Assembly (NCBI RefSeq): GCF_000948985.2
Contig: NZ_CP059733.1
Location: 6,510,001-6,574,000 of the forward strand
From: Thalassomonas viridans
GTDB lineage: Bacteria > Pseudomonadota > Gammaproteobacteria > Enterobacterales > Alteromonadaceae
Length of the DNA: 64,000 bases
Direction: 5' to 3'
Shown here in pieces: positions 1 through 9,754 of the stretch; the first letter of the stretch is position 1; each line of letters starts with the position of its first letter. Both the position numbers and the translations under genes were made by a program. The notes under the pieces were generated by a model. The model was not told the DNA's origin. It saw only the letters and a program-made list of their open reading frames with translations, and made no database searches.

Positions 1-645
1 GAAACCATCTGGCAGTATATTCAGGAATGCGTCGCCCAGAACCAGGGATTTTTGCTGCCCAATACCGCCGGCTGCAAAACCGCCAAAGAGGCGGTGACCC
101 TGGCGAGAATGAGCCGGGAAATTTTTGCCACCGACTGGATAAAACTTGAGGTGATCGGCGACGACTATAACCTGCAGCCGGATCCGTTTGAGCTGCTCAG
201 CGCCGCAGAAACCTTGCTCAAGGACGGTTTTAAGGTGCTGCCCTATTGCACCGACGACCTGGTGTTGTGCCAGCGCCTGTACGATCTCGGCTGCCGGGTG
301 ATCATGCCCTGGGCCTCGCCGATAGGCACGGGCAAGGGCCTGATGAATCCCTACAACCTGGAAACCATACGTTTACGGCTGCCGGACGCCACCCTGATCC
401 TGGATGCCGGTATCGGCAAACCCTCAGATGCCTGCCTGGCCATGGAGATGGGTTACGACGGTATCCTGCTCAACAGCGCCGTCGCCCTGGCGGATAACCC
501 GGTACAAATGGCCCGGGCCTTTGCCCAGAGCATAGAAGCCGGCAGCCTGGGCTATGTCGCCGGTATCATGCAGCCAAGGCAAACCGCCCACCCGAGCACC
601 CCGACCTTAGACACCCCGTTCTGGCATCAGCCGGGAGGGCAATAA
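1..645 (+). CDS. thiG: Thiazole synthase ThiG (5'-truncated)
   Basis: C-terminal part of ThiG, the enzyme that builds the thiazole phosphate ring of thiamine from deoxyxylulose phosphate, dehydroglycine and the sulfur carried by ThiS. The frame is open from base 1 and the true start lies outside the window. The segment [15 protein letters not shown], then [36 protein letters not shown] and [18 protein letters not shown] are typical of the ThiG TIM barrel, including its phosphate-binding glycines. The stop lies one base before the ATG of the thiD-thiE fusion, so the two genes form one thiamine operon. Only the 5' end is missing. Confidence 0.96.
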   Translation, partial: ETIWQYIQECVAQNQGFLLPNTAGCKTAKEAVTLARMSREIFATDWIKLEVIGDDYNLQPDPFELLSAAETLLKDGFKVLPYCTDDLVLCQRLYDLGCRVIMPWASPIGTGKGLMNPYNLETIRLRLPDATLILDAGIGKPSDACLAMEMGYDGILLNSAVALADNPVQMARAFAQSIEAGSLGYVAGIMQPRQTAHPSTPTLDTPFWHQPGGQ

Positions 646-646
646 G

Positions 647-2197
647 ATGGCTTTAGCAAACAAACCCGGACAAAAGCCCGTAGTCTGGAGCATATCCGGC
701 AGCGACTGTTCCGGCGGCGCCGGCATCGCCGCCGACATCAAAACCGGCCACGGCCTGGGGGTGGAAGTCTGCTGTCTGATCACCGCCAATACGGTGCAAA
801 ACTCGCAGCAGGTGTTGAATATCAACCCGGTCAATATCGATATTTTGCAGCAGCAGGTGGATATCCTGCTTGAAGACAAGCCTCCCGGCGTCATAAAAAT
901 CGGCCTGGTAGCCAACAGCTATCAGCTGAACTGGCTGGCCCTGACCCTGGGCAAACTAAAACAGCAACTGCCGGGACTTAAGGTGATTTACGATCCCGTG
1001 GGCCAGGCCAGCGCCGGCGGTGTCTTGTCTTCACTGACCAGCAGGGATATCAGCGCCCTGCTGCCGCTGGTGGATGTTCTCACCCCGAACTTGCAGGAAG
1101 CCCAGACCTTAACCGGGTTAAACCAGATATCGGCAGCGGAGCTGGCACAGGCAGTCACCCGCCTCGGCGCCAAGGCCTGCATCATTAAAGGCGGCCATAA
1201 GCCGGGCAACAGCTGTGATGACTATTGCCTGGACAGCGGAGTTAACTATGCGCCGCAAGCAGGCGAAAACGGCATCAGCTACCGGTTAACCTCCCCCCGT
1301 TACGACACCAGTTACTCCCACGGCGGCGGCTGCAGCTTTGCCTCGGCCCTTAGTGCCTTTATCGCCCATGGCTACCTGCTGCGGGATGCCCTTACCCTGA
1401 CAAAAGCCTTTATCAACCAGGGGTTAAGCGCCTGCCAGGGAATAAACGATTATTACGGCGCCTTCGAACAGCTGGGCTGGCCCGCCGGACCAGAATATTT
1501 CCCCAAGGTTATGTTCGACAACGGCGCCGGTCTCAACGGCGCCTTTGCCCCGCTGGGCATCAGGCGCCCCGCCCCCCGCGAAGCCCTTAAACCCGGCGGC
1601 AAAAGGCTCGGCCTCTACCCTGTCATAGATTCCCTGGCCTGGCTCGAACGCCTGCTGCCTCTGGGACTGGAGATTATCCAACTTAGGATAAAAAATACCG
1701 AGCCTGACCAGCTGGAACAGATGGTCGCGGATGCGGTAAAAATGGCCAGGGCCCATAATACCCGGCTGTTTATCAATGACCACTGGCAACTGGCCATCAA
1801 ATACCAAGCCTATGGCGTACACCTGGGGCAGGAAGATTTGCATGAGGCGGACCTGGCACAGATACAGGCCGCGGGATTGCGCCTGGGCATCAGCACCCAC
1901 GGCTGTTACGAGTTTTTGCTGGCGCAGCAGCTGAAACCTTCCTACCTGGCCATAGGGGCGATTTATGATACCCAAACCAAAGATATGACGGGACAAATCC
2001 AGGGACTGGAGAACTTGTCCCAACTGCTGACCCTGGCCACGGATATTCCAGTGGTCGCCATAGGCGGCATCAACCTGGAGCGGGCGGCCGACGTCTGGCA
2101 AACCGGCGTTGACTCCCTGGCCGTGGTAACCGCCATCACCCGGACGGCCGACCTGGAACAGGCGGTGAGGCACTTCCGGCATATCATGACAGGTTAA
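647..2197 (+). CDS. thiDE: Bifunctional HMP-P kinase / thiamine phosphate synthase (ThiD-ThiE fusion)
   Basis: A 516-residue fusion. Residues ~10-280 are a ThiD-type ribokinase-fold domain (ISGSDCSGGAGIAADIK near the start; DPV, LTPNLQEA; the glycine-rich anion hole SHGGGCSFASALSA), which makes HMP pyrophosphate. Residues ~320-516 are ThiE (LYPVIDSLAW, QLRIKN, LFINDHWQLA, GVHLGQEDL, AIGAIYDTQTKDM, VVAIGGI), which joins HMP-PP to thiazole phosphate. The ATG at 647 follows a GGGAGGG ribosome site at about 633. The stretch between the domains (~285-315) looks like a linker. The fused enzyme performs the last two steps before thiamine phosphate and sits directly after thiG. Confidence 0.95.
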   Translation: MALANKPGQKPVVWSISGSDCSGGAGIAADIKTGHGLGVEVCCLITANTVQNSQQVLNINPVNIDILQQQVDILLEDKPPGVIKIGLVANSYQLNWLALTLGKLKQQLPGLKVIYDPVGQASAGGVLSSLTSRDISALLPLVDVLTPNLQEAQTLTGLNQISAAELAQAVTRLGAKACIIKGGHKPGNSCDDYCLDSGVNYAPQAGENGISYRLTSPRYDTSYSHGGGCSFASALSAFIAHGYLLRDALTLTKAFINQGLSACQGINDYYGAFEQLGWPAGPEYFPKVMFDNGAGLNGAFAPLGIRRPAPREALKPGGKRLGLYPVIDSLAWLERLLPLGLEIIQLRIKNTEPDQLEQMVADAVKMARAHNTRLFINDHWQLAIKYQAYGVHLGQEDLHEADLAQIQAAGLRLGISTHGCYEFLLAQQLKPSYLAIGAIYDTQTKDMTGQIQGLENLSQLLTLATDIPVVAIGGINLERAADVWQTGVDSLAVVTAITRTADLEQAVRHFRHIMTG

Positions 2198-2204
2198 TGC
2201 CTGC

Positions 2205-2242
2205 GGCGGATAACCCGGCCTGTTTGACTGGGGTTATTCGCC
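2205..2242. terminator. Hairpin between convergent thiDE and letB
   Basis: Arms GGCGGATAACCC (2205-2216) and GGGTTATTCGCC (2231-2242) pair over 12 positions, one as a G-T wobble. The right arm overlaps the letB stop codon. No clear T-tract on either side, so its role as a bidirectional terminator is inferred from position and structure. Confidence 0.45.
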
Positions 2243-5200
2243 GGGCTCCTGTAAAAAGAGTTTCGGCTGCCACTCAAGCCATTCGTCCCGGGCCTTATCG
2301 TGCAAGGTGAATATGCCCTCTTGCCCCTGCCCGCCATTTTCAGCCGGCCCGGGGGTCGCAAAGGCGATACCGCCGGCAAGCATAGTTTCCAGGGATTCGG
2401 CATGGATATCGACGCCGGAAAAGACTCCGCCTTCCAGGGTAATGCCGCTGGCATTCCAGAATTTGCTCCCGGCGGTCACCAAAGGGGCATAACGCTGTGG
2501 CAGGTTGATAAAGATACTGACCTTGTCGCCGCCGGCAGCGAGATCTACCCCGATAACCTTGCCTACTTTCACCTGGCGGTATAACACGGGATCCCCCACC
2601 CGCACCGAGCCCAGCCGGTCGGCGGCCAATTCGACATTAAGGCCGTAGGGCAAGGCTTTTACCACGGGCGGCATCTGCTCGGCGGTAAATTCATGCTGCA
2701 CCGGATTATTGCTGTCGCCGGGCAAGACACTGATAAAGCCCCCTTCGAGTATGGCATCCAGGTGTTTGGTGCCCACCAGTCCCAGCTCGGGTTTGCTGAG
2801 CCAGAATTTCGCCCCGGCGCGGGTAAACCTGGTGCCATCGTCATTTAAAAAGGCGATCACTTTCGCACCATAACCGTTTTTATCGAAAATCACCCGCTCC
2901 GTCAGTCCCACCTGCTGGTCGTAATACTTGATCTTCATATTCGCCTTTAAGGCACTGACATCATCAAAATGCAGCACCACAGTACTGCCGGCAGACCTGG
3001 CATGTTCGATATTATGATGCAGGGTAAACCTGTCCCCTTCCGCCACCGGCAGGCCGGCAACCCGGCTTTTAGGATTATAAAAACTGATGCCGCCGGTTAA
3101 GATACTGTCCATGGACTCGGTTTTGACGATAAAGTTACCGAGATTGCCGCTGACGGTAATGCCGCCGGCATTATAAAAGCGGCTGTCGGCACGGATAAGG
3201 TGGCGGTAGTTTTCATCGATGGAAATGCTGATAACAACGCTTTTCCCGTCCTCCGCCAGGGAAACGTTATCCACCTGGCCCACGGTGATGCCCAGATAAC
3301 TGACCTGGCTGCCGGGCATGGCCGCCTGGGCATTATCCGCCGTCAGGGTTAACTGCAGCCCGGCGCTGCTGACGTGTTTTGCCGGCGGGCTATCCAACAG
3401 GGTAAAGCGTTTCTGCGCTTCCCCCTCCCCCGGGTTTAAACCTATATAGGTGCCGCCAAACAGGGCATCGGTATCTGTCAGACCCGACAGGCTTAAACTG
3501 GGCTCCACCAGCCAGAACCGGCTCTGCTGCCGGAGCACAAACTCAAACTCGGGCAAAATACCGGCCTCCAGCACCAGCTTGTCCTGATGGCTGTTGATTT
3601 CATGTACCGAACCGATCTGCTGTCCCCGGTACATAATGCGGGTTTGCGGCTTCAACCCCTTAAGCGACGAACTGCTGAGCTCAAACAGCACCCTTTGTCT
3701 GGCAATTTCGTCATTGGCAAACAGGGCAAAGAGATCGCCGTTTTTCACTGCCTGCTTGTCTTTGCCCAGCCCCTTGTCAAAGGTGATGCCGCCGGCCAGC
3801 ATGGTTTGCAGCGAATGGGCCTTCACCTCGAATTTCTGCAGGCCGCCGCTGATTTTTACGCCGCTGGCATTCCAGAAACGGCTGTCGGCGGCAACATAAT
3901 GCCGGTATTGGGGCTCGATAAAAATATGCACCAGAAACTCGTCCGGCCCCAGGGCCTCCACCGCCTGGACGCTGCCGACATGGTTCTTTTTATAGAAGAT
4001 ACCGGTACCGGCATGGATAGAGGCAACGTTAGTGGCGGACAATACCAGGTGCAGGCCCGGCTCGCTGTAGTTATAGGCGGGCTTGCGGTTATACACGGTA
4101 AAGCTCGAACGCGCCTTGCCCTCGGTGGACGGGCGTATGCCGATATGCGGCCCCAGGAGTATGGTCTGGATATTGGTCACTCCCTTAAAGTCCACCTCAG
4201 GCGAAACCACATAAAAGGCTGACTGCTCTTTCAGGTAAGGGATCACCCTGGGGTCAACCTTGGCTTTGGCGGTGATTTTTCTCTGCTCGGTGTCTATGTC
4301 GGTCACCGAGTCCACCACCCCTAAGCTGATGCCCTGGTACATGATAGCCGCGCCGACATCTATGCCGGAATCCCAGTTAAGGATCAGCTCGATTTCATGG
4401 GCTAATTCTGCCGCCTGGAAACTGGCAAACAGCGGAAATTCATCGCCGTTTGCGGCCGCAGGCAAAAGCTCTTCATGGGCGGGATCGTCAAAAGCCACCC
4501 CGCCGGAAATAATGGACGCCAGCGACTGGGTTCTCAGCTTAACCCCGGACGACAGCGACGCGCTGGCTTCGATACCGCTGGCGTTCCAGAAACGGGAGTT
4601 TTTCTTCACCAGATGGGCGTATTCAGGTTCGATATAAGCATTAACATTCACCAGCTGGTTGGCGTCATCGTAATTAAAGCCGGTAATATGGCCGACCTTA
4701 ATCTGCCTGAAGGTCACGGAAGAATCCCGGGCCAGGGAGCCAAGGGAATCTGTCTGTAGGGTGATATGCAGCCCGGGCATGGCCAGGTTCAGGGCCGGCG
4801 GCTGATCCAGGCCGATAAAATGGCGCTGCTCCCGCCCTTCTTCCTTAATGTCCGGCTGGAAATTAATATAACTGCCGGAAAACAGGGTATCCAGGCCACT
4901 GACCCGCTGCACCGAAACATCGGCGGTCACATACCAGAACAGGGCCTTGTCGGTAAGGGAGCGGGCGGATTTTTCAATCATTTCAATTTCCACAATCACG
5001 CTTTGCAGGTCTTCGGAAACATCTATGTCCGTCACCAGCCCGGCGGTAAGCCCCTTGTAGCGTACCTCGGTCTTGCCCGGCACTATACCCATGGCGCTGT
5101 CGAACTGTACCGTAATAAACACGCCGCGCTCAGAAATCGCCTTAAACAATAACCAGGCGCCGAACACCAGGGCGATCAGCGGCACCAGCCAGACCGCAGA

Positions 5201-5263
5201 AATGCGCTCCTTTTCCATGATCTCAAAACCCGATTCTTGGTGTTGTTCTTTTTCAGTCGTCAT
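2234..5263 (-). CDS. letB: LetB/YebT-like MCE protein with eight MCE domains
   Basis: Inner-membrane-anchored, periplasm-spanning MCE protein of about 1009 residues. One N-terminal helix (AVWLVPLIALVFGAWLLF) is followed by tandem MCE repeats. I count eight units, each with the VxYxGxxxG-like strand, a Y/F-AxLV or RxLVxxxSxFW segment and an ...GGIxF- or GxYIxxxP-like end; E. coli LetB has seven and PqiB three. The family forms a stacked hollow tunnel thought to carry lipids between the membranes. The start at 5263 (MTTEKEQ) is preferred over one 16 codons upstream because it gives an 11-base overlap with the upstream LetA-like gene, the same overlap seen between the two LetA genes. Confidence 0.9.
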   Translation of the reverse strand: MTTEKEQHQESGFEIMEKERISAVWLVPLIALVFGAWLLFKAISERGVFITVQFDSAMGIVPGKTEVRYKGLTAGLVTDIDVSEDLQSVIVEIEMIEKSARSLTDKALFWYVTADVSVQRVSGLDTLFSGSYINFQPDIKEEGREQRHFIGLDQPPALNLAMPGLHITLQTDSLGSLARDSSVTFRQIKVGHITGFNYDDANQLVNVNAYIEPEYAHLVKKNSRFWNASGIEASASLSSGVKLRTQSLASIISGGVAFDDPAHEELLPAAANGDEFPLFASFQAAELAHEIELILNWDSGIDVGAAIMYQGISLGVVDSVTDIDTEQRKITAKAKVDPRVIPYLKEQSAFYVVSPEVDFKGVTNIQTILLGPHIGIRPSTEGKARSSFTVYNRKPAYNYSEPGLHLVLSATNVASIHAGTGIFYKKNHVGSVQAVEALGPDEFLVHIFIEPQYRHYVAADSRFWNASGVKISGGLQKFEVKAHSLQTMLAGGITFDKGLGKDKQAVKNGDLFALFANDEIARQRVLFELSSSSLKGLKPQTRIMYRGQQIGSVHEINSHQDKLVLEAGILPEFEFVLRQQSRFWLVEPSLSLSGLTDTDALFGGTYIGLNPGEGEAQKRFTLLDSPPAKHVSSAGLQLTLTADNAQAAMPGSQVSYLGITVGQVDNVSLAEDGKSVVISISIDENYRHLIRADSRFYNAGGITVSGNLGNFIVKTESMDSILTGGISFYNPKSRVAGLPVAEGDRFTLHHNIEHARSAGSTVVLHFDDVSALKANMKIKYYDQQVGLTERVIFDKNGYGAKVIAFLNDDGTRFTRAGAKFWLSKPELGLVGTKHLDAILEGGFISVLPGDSNNPVQHEFTAEQMPPVVKALPYGLNVELAADRLGSVRVGDPVLYRQVKVGKVIGVDLAAGGDKVSIFINLPQRYAPLVTAGSKFWNASGITLEGGVFSGVDIHAESLETMLAGGIAFATPGPAENGGQGQEGIFTLHDKARDEWLEWQPKLFLQEPGE

Positions 5264-5882
5264 TATTTTGATTGTCCCATAACAGCCGGGGGTCAAAACT
5301 CTCCGCGGCAAACATAGTAAAGATCACCATAAGGGCAAAGTAGCTGGCCCCGGGGCCGGCTTCTATTGAAGTAATAAAACCTAAATTCACCACAGCGGCC
5401 ATCAGCGCCACCACAAACACATCCAGCATCGACCAGGGACCGAGAAATTCCACCAGATGATAAAGCTGGGTCCTGTGTTTGGGATCCACCTTAGAGCCGG
5501 TTTTTACGGTAACGATCAGGATAAGCAGGCCGAGCATCTTGCCCAGGGGCACGATAAAACTGGCGATAAACACCACCAGGGCCACCGGGTACATGCCGAG
5601 CTGAATAAAGGATTCGATACCGGATAAAATCGTCGATGCCTCGGGATTACCCAGTGAAGTGAAAATCATGATGGGGTATAAATTGGCCGGGATAAAAGCG
5701 ACTACGGCGGCTATGGTCCAGGCCAGGGTATATTCCAGGCTCCGGTATTTGCGCAGCGAAACCTTGGCCTGGCAACAAGTGCAGCGCTGATCTTTATGGG
5801 TGATCACATTGAGCTTATGGCATTTCAGGCATTGCCCCAGGCCCGCCTGCTTCGCCGTTTTTACTTGCGGGTTATCCTTCAC
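5253..5882 (-). CDS. LetA/PqiA-like membrane protein, C-terminal-half type
   Basis: A 209-residue PqiA-domain protein. An N-terminal zinc-ribbon-like part (CLKCHKLN, then CTCCQ) precedes about four hydrophobic helices containing ANLYPIM, VPLGKMLGLL and a WSMLDVFVVALMAA segment, all typical of the PqiA/LetA family. E. coli LetA holds two such domains in one ~430-residue chain; here each domain has its own gene. It overlaps both neighbours by 11 bases, which suggests translational coupling in letA1-letA2-letB. LetA is thought to act in the inner membrane as partner of the MCE tunnel LetB. Confidence 0.88.
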   Translation of the reverse strand: MKDNPQVKTAKQAGLGQCLKCHKLNVITHKDQRCTCCQAKVSLRKYRSLEYTLAWTIAAVVAFIPANLYPIMIFTSLGNPEASTILSGIESFIQLGMYPVALVVFIASFIVPLGKMLGLLILIVTVKTGSKVDPKHRTQLYHLVEFLGPWSMLDVFVVALMAAVVNLGFITSIEAGPGASYFALMVIFTMFAAESFDPRLLWDNQNNDD

Positions 5883-6501
5883 AGCCCGCCTCCAGCTGCT
5901 CCCAGATATAATGCTTGTCTAAAGTCACGGAAACCAGGGTCGAACAAACCAGTAACAGGATAAAGGCCACCAGTCCCAGGCCGACGGACAGCTCCGCCAG
6001 CGCCACCAGCTTATACATAGACACCATAATGCCCAGCAAAAACACATGTAACATGGTCCAGCTGTCGAGCTGGTGGTATGAACGGAAAAAGTGTACCAGG
6101 GCCGGGCTGATGCGTTTTACCTGGATGCACCAGGAAATATAAATCGCCGCCAGCAGGCGGATAACCGGCACGGCTATGGTCACGATAAAGACGCTGACGG
6201 CGATCAGATAATAACCGTTGGCGATCAAAATGGCAATGCAGTCAAACAAAGACGCCTGGTTAAACAAGCCCACGGCGCTGACGCCTATCAGGGGTAAAAT
6301 CATGGCCGGGATCAGCAGCAGCAAACCTGCCAGCGCTATTGCCAGCGTCCGCCGTATCGGATCCCGCTTGCGCTCCATCACCTTGCCGCCGCACCTTTTG
6401 CATACGGCTTTTTGTCCTTCCTTTAAACGCGGTTTAGGGGATAAACCGTCACACTGGGGACAGGCGATCATATGATCATACTTGCTTGGGGATGCGGACA
6501 T
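5872..6501 (-). CDS. LetA/PqiA-like membrane protein, N-terminal-half type
   Basis: First gene of the LetA-LetB operon, ~209 residues. It carries two CxxC pairs (CPQCDGL and CKRCGG) followed by about four transmembrane helices with IPAMILPLIGV, VPVIRLLAA and SWTMLHVFLLGIMVSM, the conserved PqiA-domain segments. The ATG at 6501 is preferred over a TTG one codon upstream. It and the next gene together correspond to one two-domain LetA of enterobacteria. Whether the split form is ancestral or a fission cannot be told from this sequence. Confidence 0.86.
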   Translation of the reverse strand: MSASPSKYDHMIACPQCDGLSPKPRLKEGQKAVCKRCGGKVMERKRDPIRRTLAIALAGLLLLIPAMILPLIGVSAVGLFNQASLFDCIAILIANGYYLIAVSVFIVTIAVPVIRLLAAIYISWCIQVKRISPALVHFFRSYHQLDSWTMLHVFLLGIMVSMYKLVALAELSVGLGLVAFILLLVCSTLVSVTLDKHYIWEQLEAGCEG

Positions 6502-6564
6502 CAACTGGCTTTATCGCAAAAAATCGTATCCTGAGTGTACGATAAGAACCCCTTGATGCCAATG

Positions 6565-6594
6565 CAAAAAAGCCAGCAATAGGCATTGCTGGCT
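6565..6594 (-). terminator. Terminator of the cytochrome c4 gene
   Basis: Perfect 10-bp stem AGCCAGCAAT (6571-6580) / ATTGCTGGCT (6585-6594) with a 4-base loop. Read on the minus strand it is followed by a run of six T (complement of 6565-6570), 44 bases after the cytochrome stop codon. A TTTT on the plus side would make it work in both directions. Confidence 0.85.
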
Positions 6595-6637
6595 TTTCAT
6601 ATGCCGGACTGAATCCGGCCCGATACCGGGACCGGGT

Positions 6638-7258
6638 TTATTTCAGTGACGCCATATACTCGGAAATCACAGCAATATCGTCATCAGACAATCTTACGGC
6701 GATATTACGCATCACATTATTATTGTCGTTGGCGCGGGTACCGTCGCGGAACTTGGTCAGCTGGCTTTTCAGGTAATCCAGGTTCTGACCGGCCACGGCA
6801 GGGAATCCGGCACTTGCCATGCCTTTACCGTCGGCACCGTGACAGGCGACACAGGCAGTGATCTTACGCTTAACATGACCGCCGAAATATAATTTTTTAC
6901 CCGCTTCATTCATGGCAGCCGTACCCGGCGTAGCTGTCTGGGCGGCATAAAAGGCGCCTAAGTCCGCCATGTCCTGCTCGGATAAGGCGGCAACCATACC
7001 CGCCATTACAGGATCATTCCGTCCTTGCTTGCCGGCTGTGGCCGCGCCGGTTTTAAAATCTGCCAGCTGTTTAGCAATATAAGCAGCACTTTGTCCCGCC
7101 AGCTTAGGGTAAATAGGTACAAGGCTGTTACCGTCGGCGCCGTGACAGGCTACGCATAGGGCGGATTTCGCTTTACCGGCTTCGGCATTACCTTCCAGGG
7201 CGGACGCCGTATTGACTAGACCTAAGCCTAACAAAAGTGAAAAGATCATTTTTTTCAT
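6638..7258 (-). CDS. Di-haem cytochrome c4
   Basis: A 206-residue periplasmic cytochrome. A Sec signal peptide (MKKMIFSLLLGLGLVNTASA) precedes two similar halves, each with a haem-c site: [10 protein letters not shown] at about residue 35 and CVACHGADGKG at about 137. Axial methionines are plausible in NDPVMAGM and NNVMRNIA. Cytochromes c4 pass electrons from the bc1 complex to terminal oxidases. It lies in tandem with a longer tetra-haem relative, and both stand beside engB, an arrangement also known for cytochrome c4 in Shewanella. It has its own terminator. Confidence 0.93.
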   Translation of the reverse strand: MKKMIFSLLLGLGLVNTASALEGNAEAGKAKSALCVACHGADGNSLVPIYPKLAGQSAAYIAKQLADFKTGAATAGKQGRNDPVMAGMVAALSEQDMADLGAFYAAQTATPGTAAMNEAGKKLYFGGHVKRKITACVACHGADGKGMASAGFPAVAGQNLDYLKSQLTKFRDGTRANDNNNVMRNIAVRLSDDDIAVISEYMASLK

Positions 7259-7470
7259 TATGTTACTCTCTGCTTGTTGTCAGCTGTTACTCACCTGCTC
7301 GCGGTTGGTCAGCAACAGCAATCTCTTTAGTTGACGGAAATGATGAAAAATTGACAGCATTTTACACTATTCCGGCCCCGGTGTAAGAACCGAAAGGGAA
7401 AAATCCTTTAAAACCAGCGGATCCCGGTAAAATTAGCGGGATTTTATCCTTCATTACCTTTCTTTAAAAG

Positions 7471-7502
7471 AAAAAGCCGGTTGCTTGCGGCAACCGGCTT
7501 TT
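7471..7502 (-). terminator. Terminator of the tetra-haem cytochrome gene
   Basis: Perfect 10-bp stem AGCCGGTTGC (7475-7484) / GCAACCGGCT (7490-7499), loop of five. A-run at 7471-7475 gives a T-tract on the minus strand; a TTTT at 7499-7502 would also serve the plus strand. Confidence 0.85.
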
Positions 7503-7531
7503 AATAACAGATCTGAGGTAAAACGGCAGCT

Positions 7532-8767
7532 TTACTTCAGTGAAGACATATACTGGGTTAATACCTCAATGTCTTTCTTAGACAGGTTCATGGCGATATT
7601 ACGCATCATGCCGTTTTTGTCGTTGGCACGCTCACCCTTGCGGAACTTCTCCAGCTGGGCCGTTAAGTATTCCACGCTTTGTCCGGCAATGGCAGGGAAA
7701 CCGGCATGAGGCATACCTTCACCCTTAATGCCGTGACAGGCAACACAGGCGGTAACTTCACGCTCAACATCGCCGCCTAAGTATAACTTCTGACCGGCAT
7801 CATTGGCTTTACCGTTACCCGGGCTGACTTTTTGCGCCGAGAAGTAGCTGGCCAGCTCCTGCATGTCCTGCTCGGATAAGGCAGCCGCCATAGGGGCCAT
7901 CACAGGGTCGTTACGGCCGTTTGCACCGCCCATTTTAAAGTCTGCCAGCTGCTTAACAATATAAGCCGCACCCTGACCCGCCAGTTTAGGATACATAGGC
8001 ACCAGGGCATTACCGTCGGCGCCGTGACAGGCGGTACAAGTAGCAGCCTTGGCTTTACCTGCGGCAACATCGGCAGCCGCGGCCAAAGGCGCCACCGGCT
8101 TTCTCGCCTTCAGGTGGGCAACCGCTTTGGTATCGGCAAAATAAGCACCGATATTGGCAATGTCTTCATCCGTCATATTTTCGGTGAAGGTATTCATGGC
8201 CAGGTTAACACGCTCTTTAGATCTGAAGTTTTTCAGCTGCTTCTCGATATACTGGGAATGCTGTCTTGACAGGTTAGGGTTAACCAGCACGTCACTGTTA
8301 CCGTCTTTACCGTGACAGTTAATACAGGCAACAATAGTACGGGCGTTATCACCGTATTCGTATAAACCTTTACCTACCAGGGGATCCGGCACAAAAGCAG
8401 GTGCGGCAGGAGCCGCCGGCGTTGCGCCGCCTGCAGCAACATCGGTTTCCGCCTTGTCGCCGCCACGGCTTTGCGCAGCAAAGTAAGCGCCAAGATCAGC
8501 CATATCCGCTTCAGATAAACCGGCGGCCATAGGCGCCATGACAGGATCTTGCCTGCTGCCGTCTTTAAAAGCTTTCAGCTGCTTAACGATATAGTCGGCA
8601 TGCTGGCCGGCAAGGTTCGGATAGTTAGGAGCGGTACCTATCCCGTTGGCGCCGTGACAGGCGGCACACATGGCTGCTTTCGCTTTACCCGCTTCCGCAT
8701 TACCTGCTGCCGATGCAACATTTATCAGGCTTAACCCGAACAATAGCGAAAAAATAATCTTTTTCAT
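7532..8767 (-). CDS. Tetra-haem cytochrome c (duplicated cytochrome c4)
   Basis: A 411-residue exported protein with signal peptide [20 protein letters not shown] and four CxxCH sites: [27 protein letters not shown] and CVACHGIKG. The C-terminal half (from about residue 230) closely matches the adjacent 206-residue cytochrome c4 along its length; the N-terminal half is a more diverged copy. An Ala/Pro-rich stretch lies between haem sites 1 and 2 and a second linker joins the halves. The simplest reading is a tandem duplication of c4 followed by fusion. Role in periplasmic electron transfer is inferred from the family. The four-haem size is unusual for c4, which is normally ~200 residues. Confidence 0.9.
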   Translation of the reverse strand: MKKIIFSLLFGLSLINVASAAGNAEAGKAKAAMCAACHGANGIGTAPNYPNLAGQHADYIVKQLKAFKDGSRQDPVMAPMAAGLSEADMADLGAYFAAQSRGGDKAETDVAAGGATPAAPAAPAFVPDPLVGKGLYEYGDNARTIVACINCHGKDGNSDVLVNPNLSRQHSQYIEKQLKNFRSKERVNLAMNTFTENMTDEDIANIGAYFADTKAVAHLKARKPVAPLAAAADVAAGKAKAATCTACHGADGNALVPMYPKLAGQGAAYIVKQLADFKMGGANGRNDPVMAPMAAALSEQDMQELASYFSAQKVSPGNGKANDAGQKLYLGGDVEREVTACVACHGIKGEGMPHAGFPAIAGQSVEYLTAQLEKFRKGERANDKNGMMRNIAMNLSKKDIEVLTQYMSSLK

Positions 8768-8982
8768 TAACTGGCTCTCTGCTTCCGGTTGATCAAATAT
8801 CCGGGCTGGTTTCCGGTAATTTGATAAAGTATATGATAAAAAAGTGGCAGCATTTTACACGAATATGCCCCGTGTGTAACGGCAGTAGAAAAAAAACTCA
8901 CAGGATTTCTATGGGAATTGCATTATTTAACGGCAAAAAAAAGATATAATGGCGTTTTTTGCAATTGTAATTGGATAATCCC

Positions 8983-9627
8983 TTGTCATCGTCAGCCATT
9001 AATCTACAAAAAGCCACTTTTACCATCAGTGCCCCGGACATTCGCAGTTTACCCGCTGAAGGCGGTATCGAAGTGGCCTTTGCTGGCCGGTCAAACGCAG
9101 GGAAATCCAGCGCCCTCAATACCCTGACCCGGCAAAAGAGCCTGGCCAGAACCAGTAAAACCCCCGGCCGCACCCAACTGATCAATGTCTTTGAAATTGC
9201 CGAAAACAAACGCCTGGTAGACTTGCCCGGCTACGGTTTTGCCAAGGTTCCGATGGAAATGAAAAAGAAATGGCAAAAAGCCCTGGGGGAATACCTGGAA
9301 AAACGCGAAAGCCTTAAGGGTCTGGTGGTGTTGATGGATATCCGCCATCCGCTGAAAGACCTGGATATGGACCTGATCCAGTGGGCCGCCGACTGCAACC
9401 TGCCGGTACTGGCGCTACTAACCAAGGCCGACAAGTTAAAGCAGGGCAAACGCAACAGCGAAGTATTGCAGGTAAGAAAAAAGCTTGCCGCCTTAAATGC
9501 CGACATCCAGGTACTGGCTTTCTCTTCCCTGAAACGCACCGGGGTGGAACAGGCCAACAATGTCATTTGCCAGTGGTTCGAGGATGACTTGGCCGAAGAG
9601 GAAAGCCAGGACGAAATAGAAGCATAA
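8983..9627 (+). CDS. engB: Ribosome biogenesis GTPase EngB (YihA/YsxC)
   Basis: Essential TRAFAC-class GTPase needed for 50S subunit assembly. G1 is [10 protein letters not shown]3 is DLPGYG, G4 is TKAD and G5 is FSSL; the [10 protein letters not shown] segment before G1 is typical. The TTG at 8983 is chosen over a TTG at 8971 because it gives a start (MSSSAINLQ...) of the length usual in related bacteria. Neither has a strong ribosome site. A TATAAT at 8945-8950 may be the -10 element, but no -35 at good spacing was found. It is divergent from the cytochrome genes and is followed by a convergent small-RNA gene. Confidence 0.94.
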   Translation: MSSSAINLQKATFTISAPDIRSLPAEGGIEVAFAGRSNAGKSSALNTLTRQKSLARTSKTPGRTQLINVFEIAENKRLVDLPGYGFAKVPMEMKKKWQKALGEYLEKRESLKGLVVLMDIRHPLKDLDMDLIQWAADCNLPVLALLTKADKLKQGKRNSEVLQVRKKLAALNADIQVLAFSSLKRTGVEQANNVICQWFEDDLAEEESQDEIEA

Positions 9628-9754
9628 GCCTCTACTCAATTGCCGCCCGGTAAAAATACCGGCGGCTCCTTAACCACCTGCACACTCCCCTCTGAAGAAG
9701 CTTTCTTTATCCGCGATACAATCAAGTTATCAAATACTACTTTTTAGCAGACAT

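Noticed and set aside
1424..2182. Long minus-strand frame opposite thiDE
   Set aside because: It mirrors the codon pattern of the well-supported thiD-thiE gene and resembles no protein.
3587..4222. Plus-strand frame opposite letB
   Set aside because: Shadow of the repetitive MCE domains; no recognisable motif.
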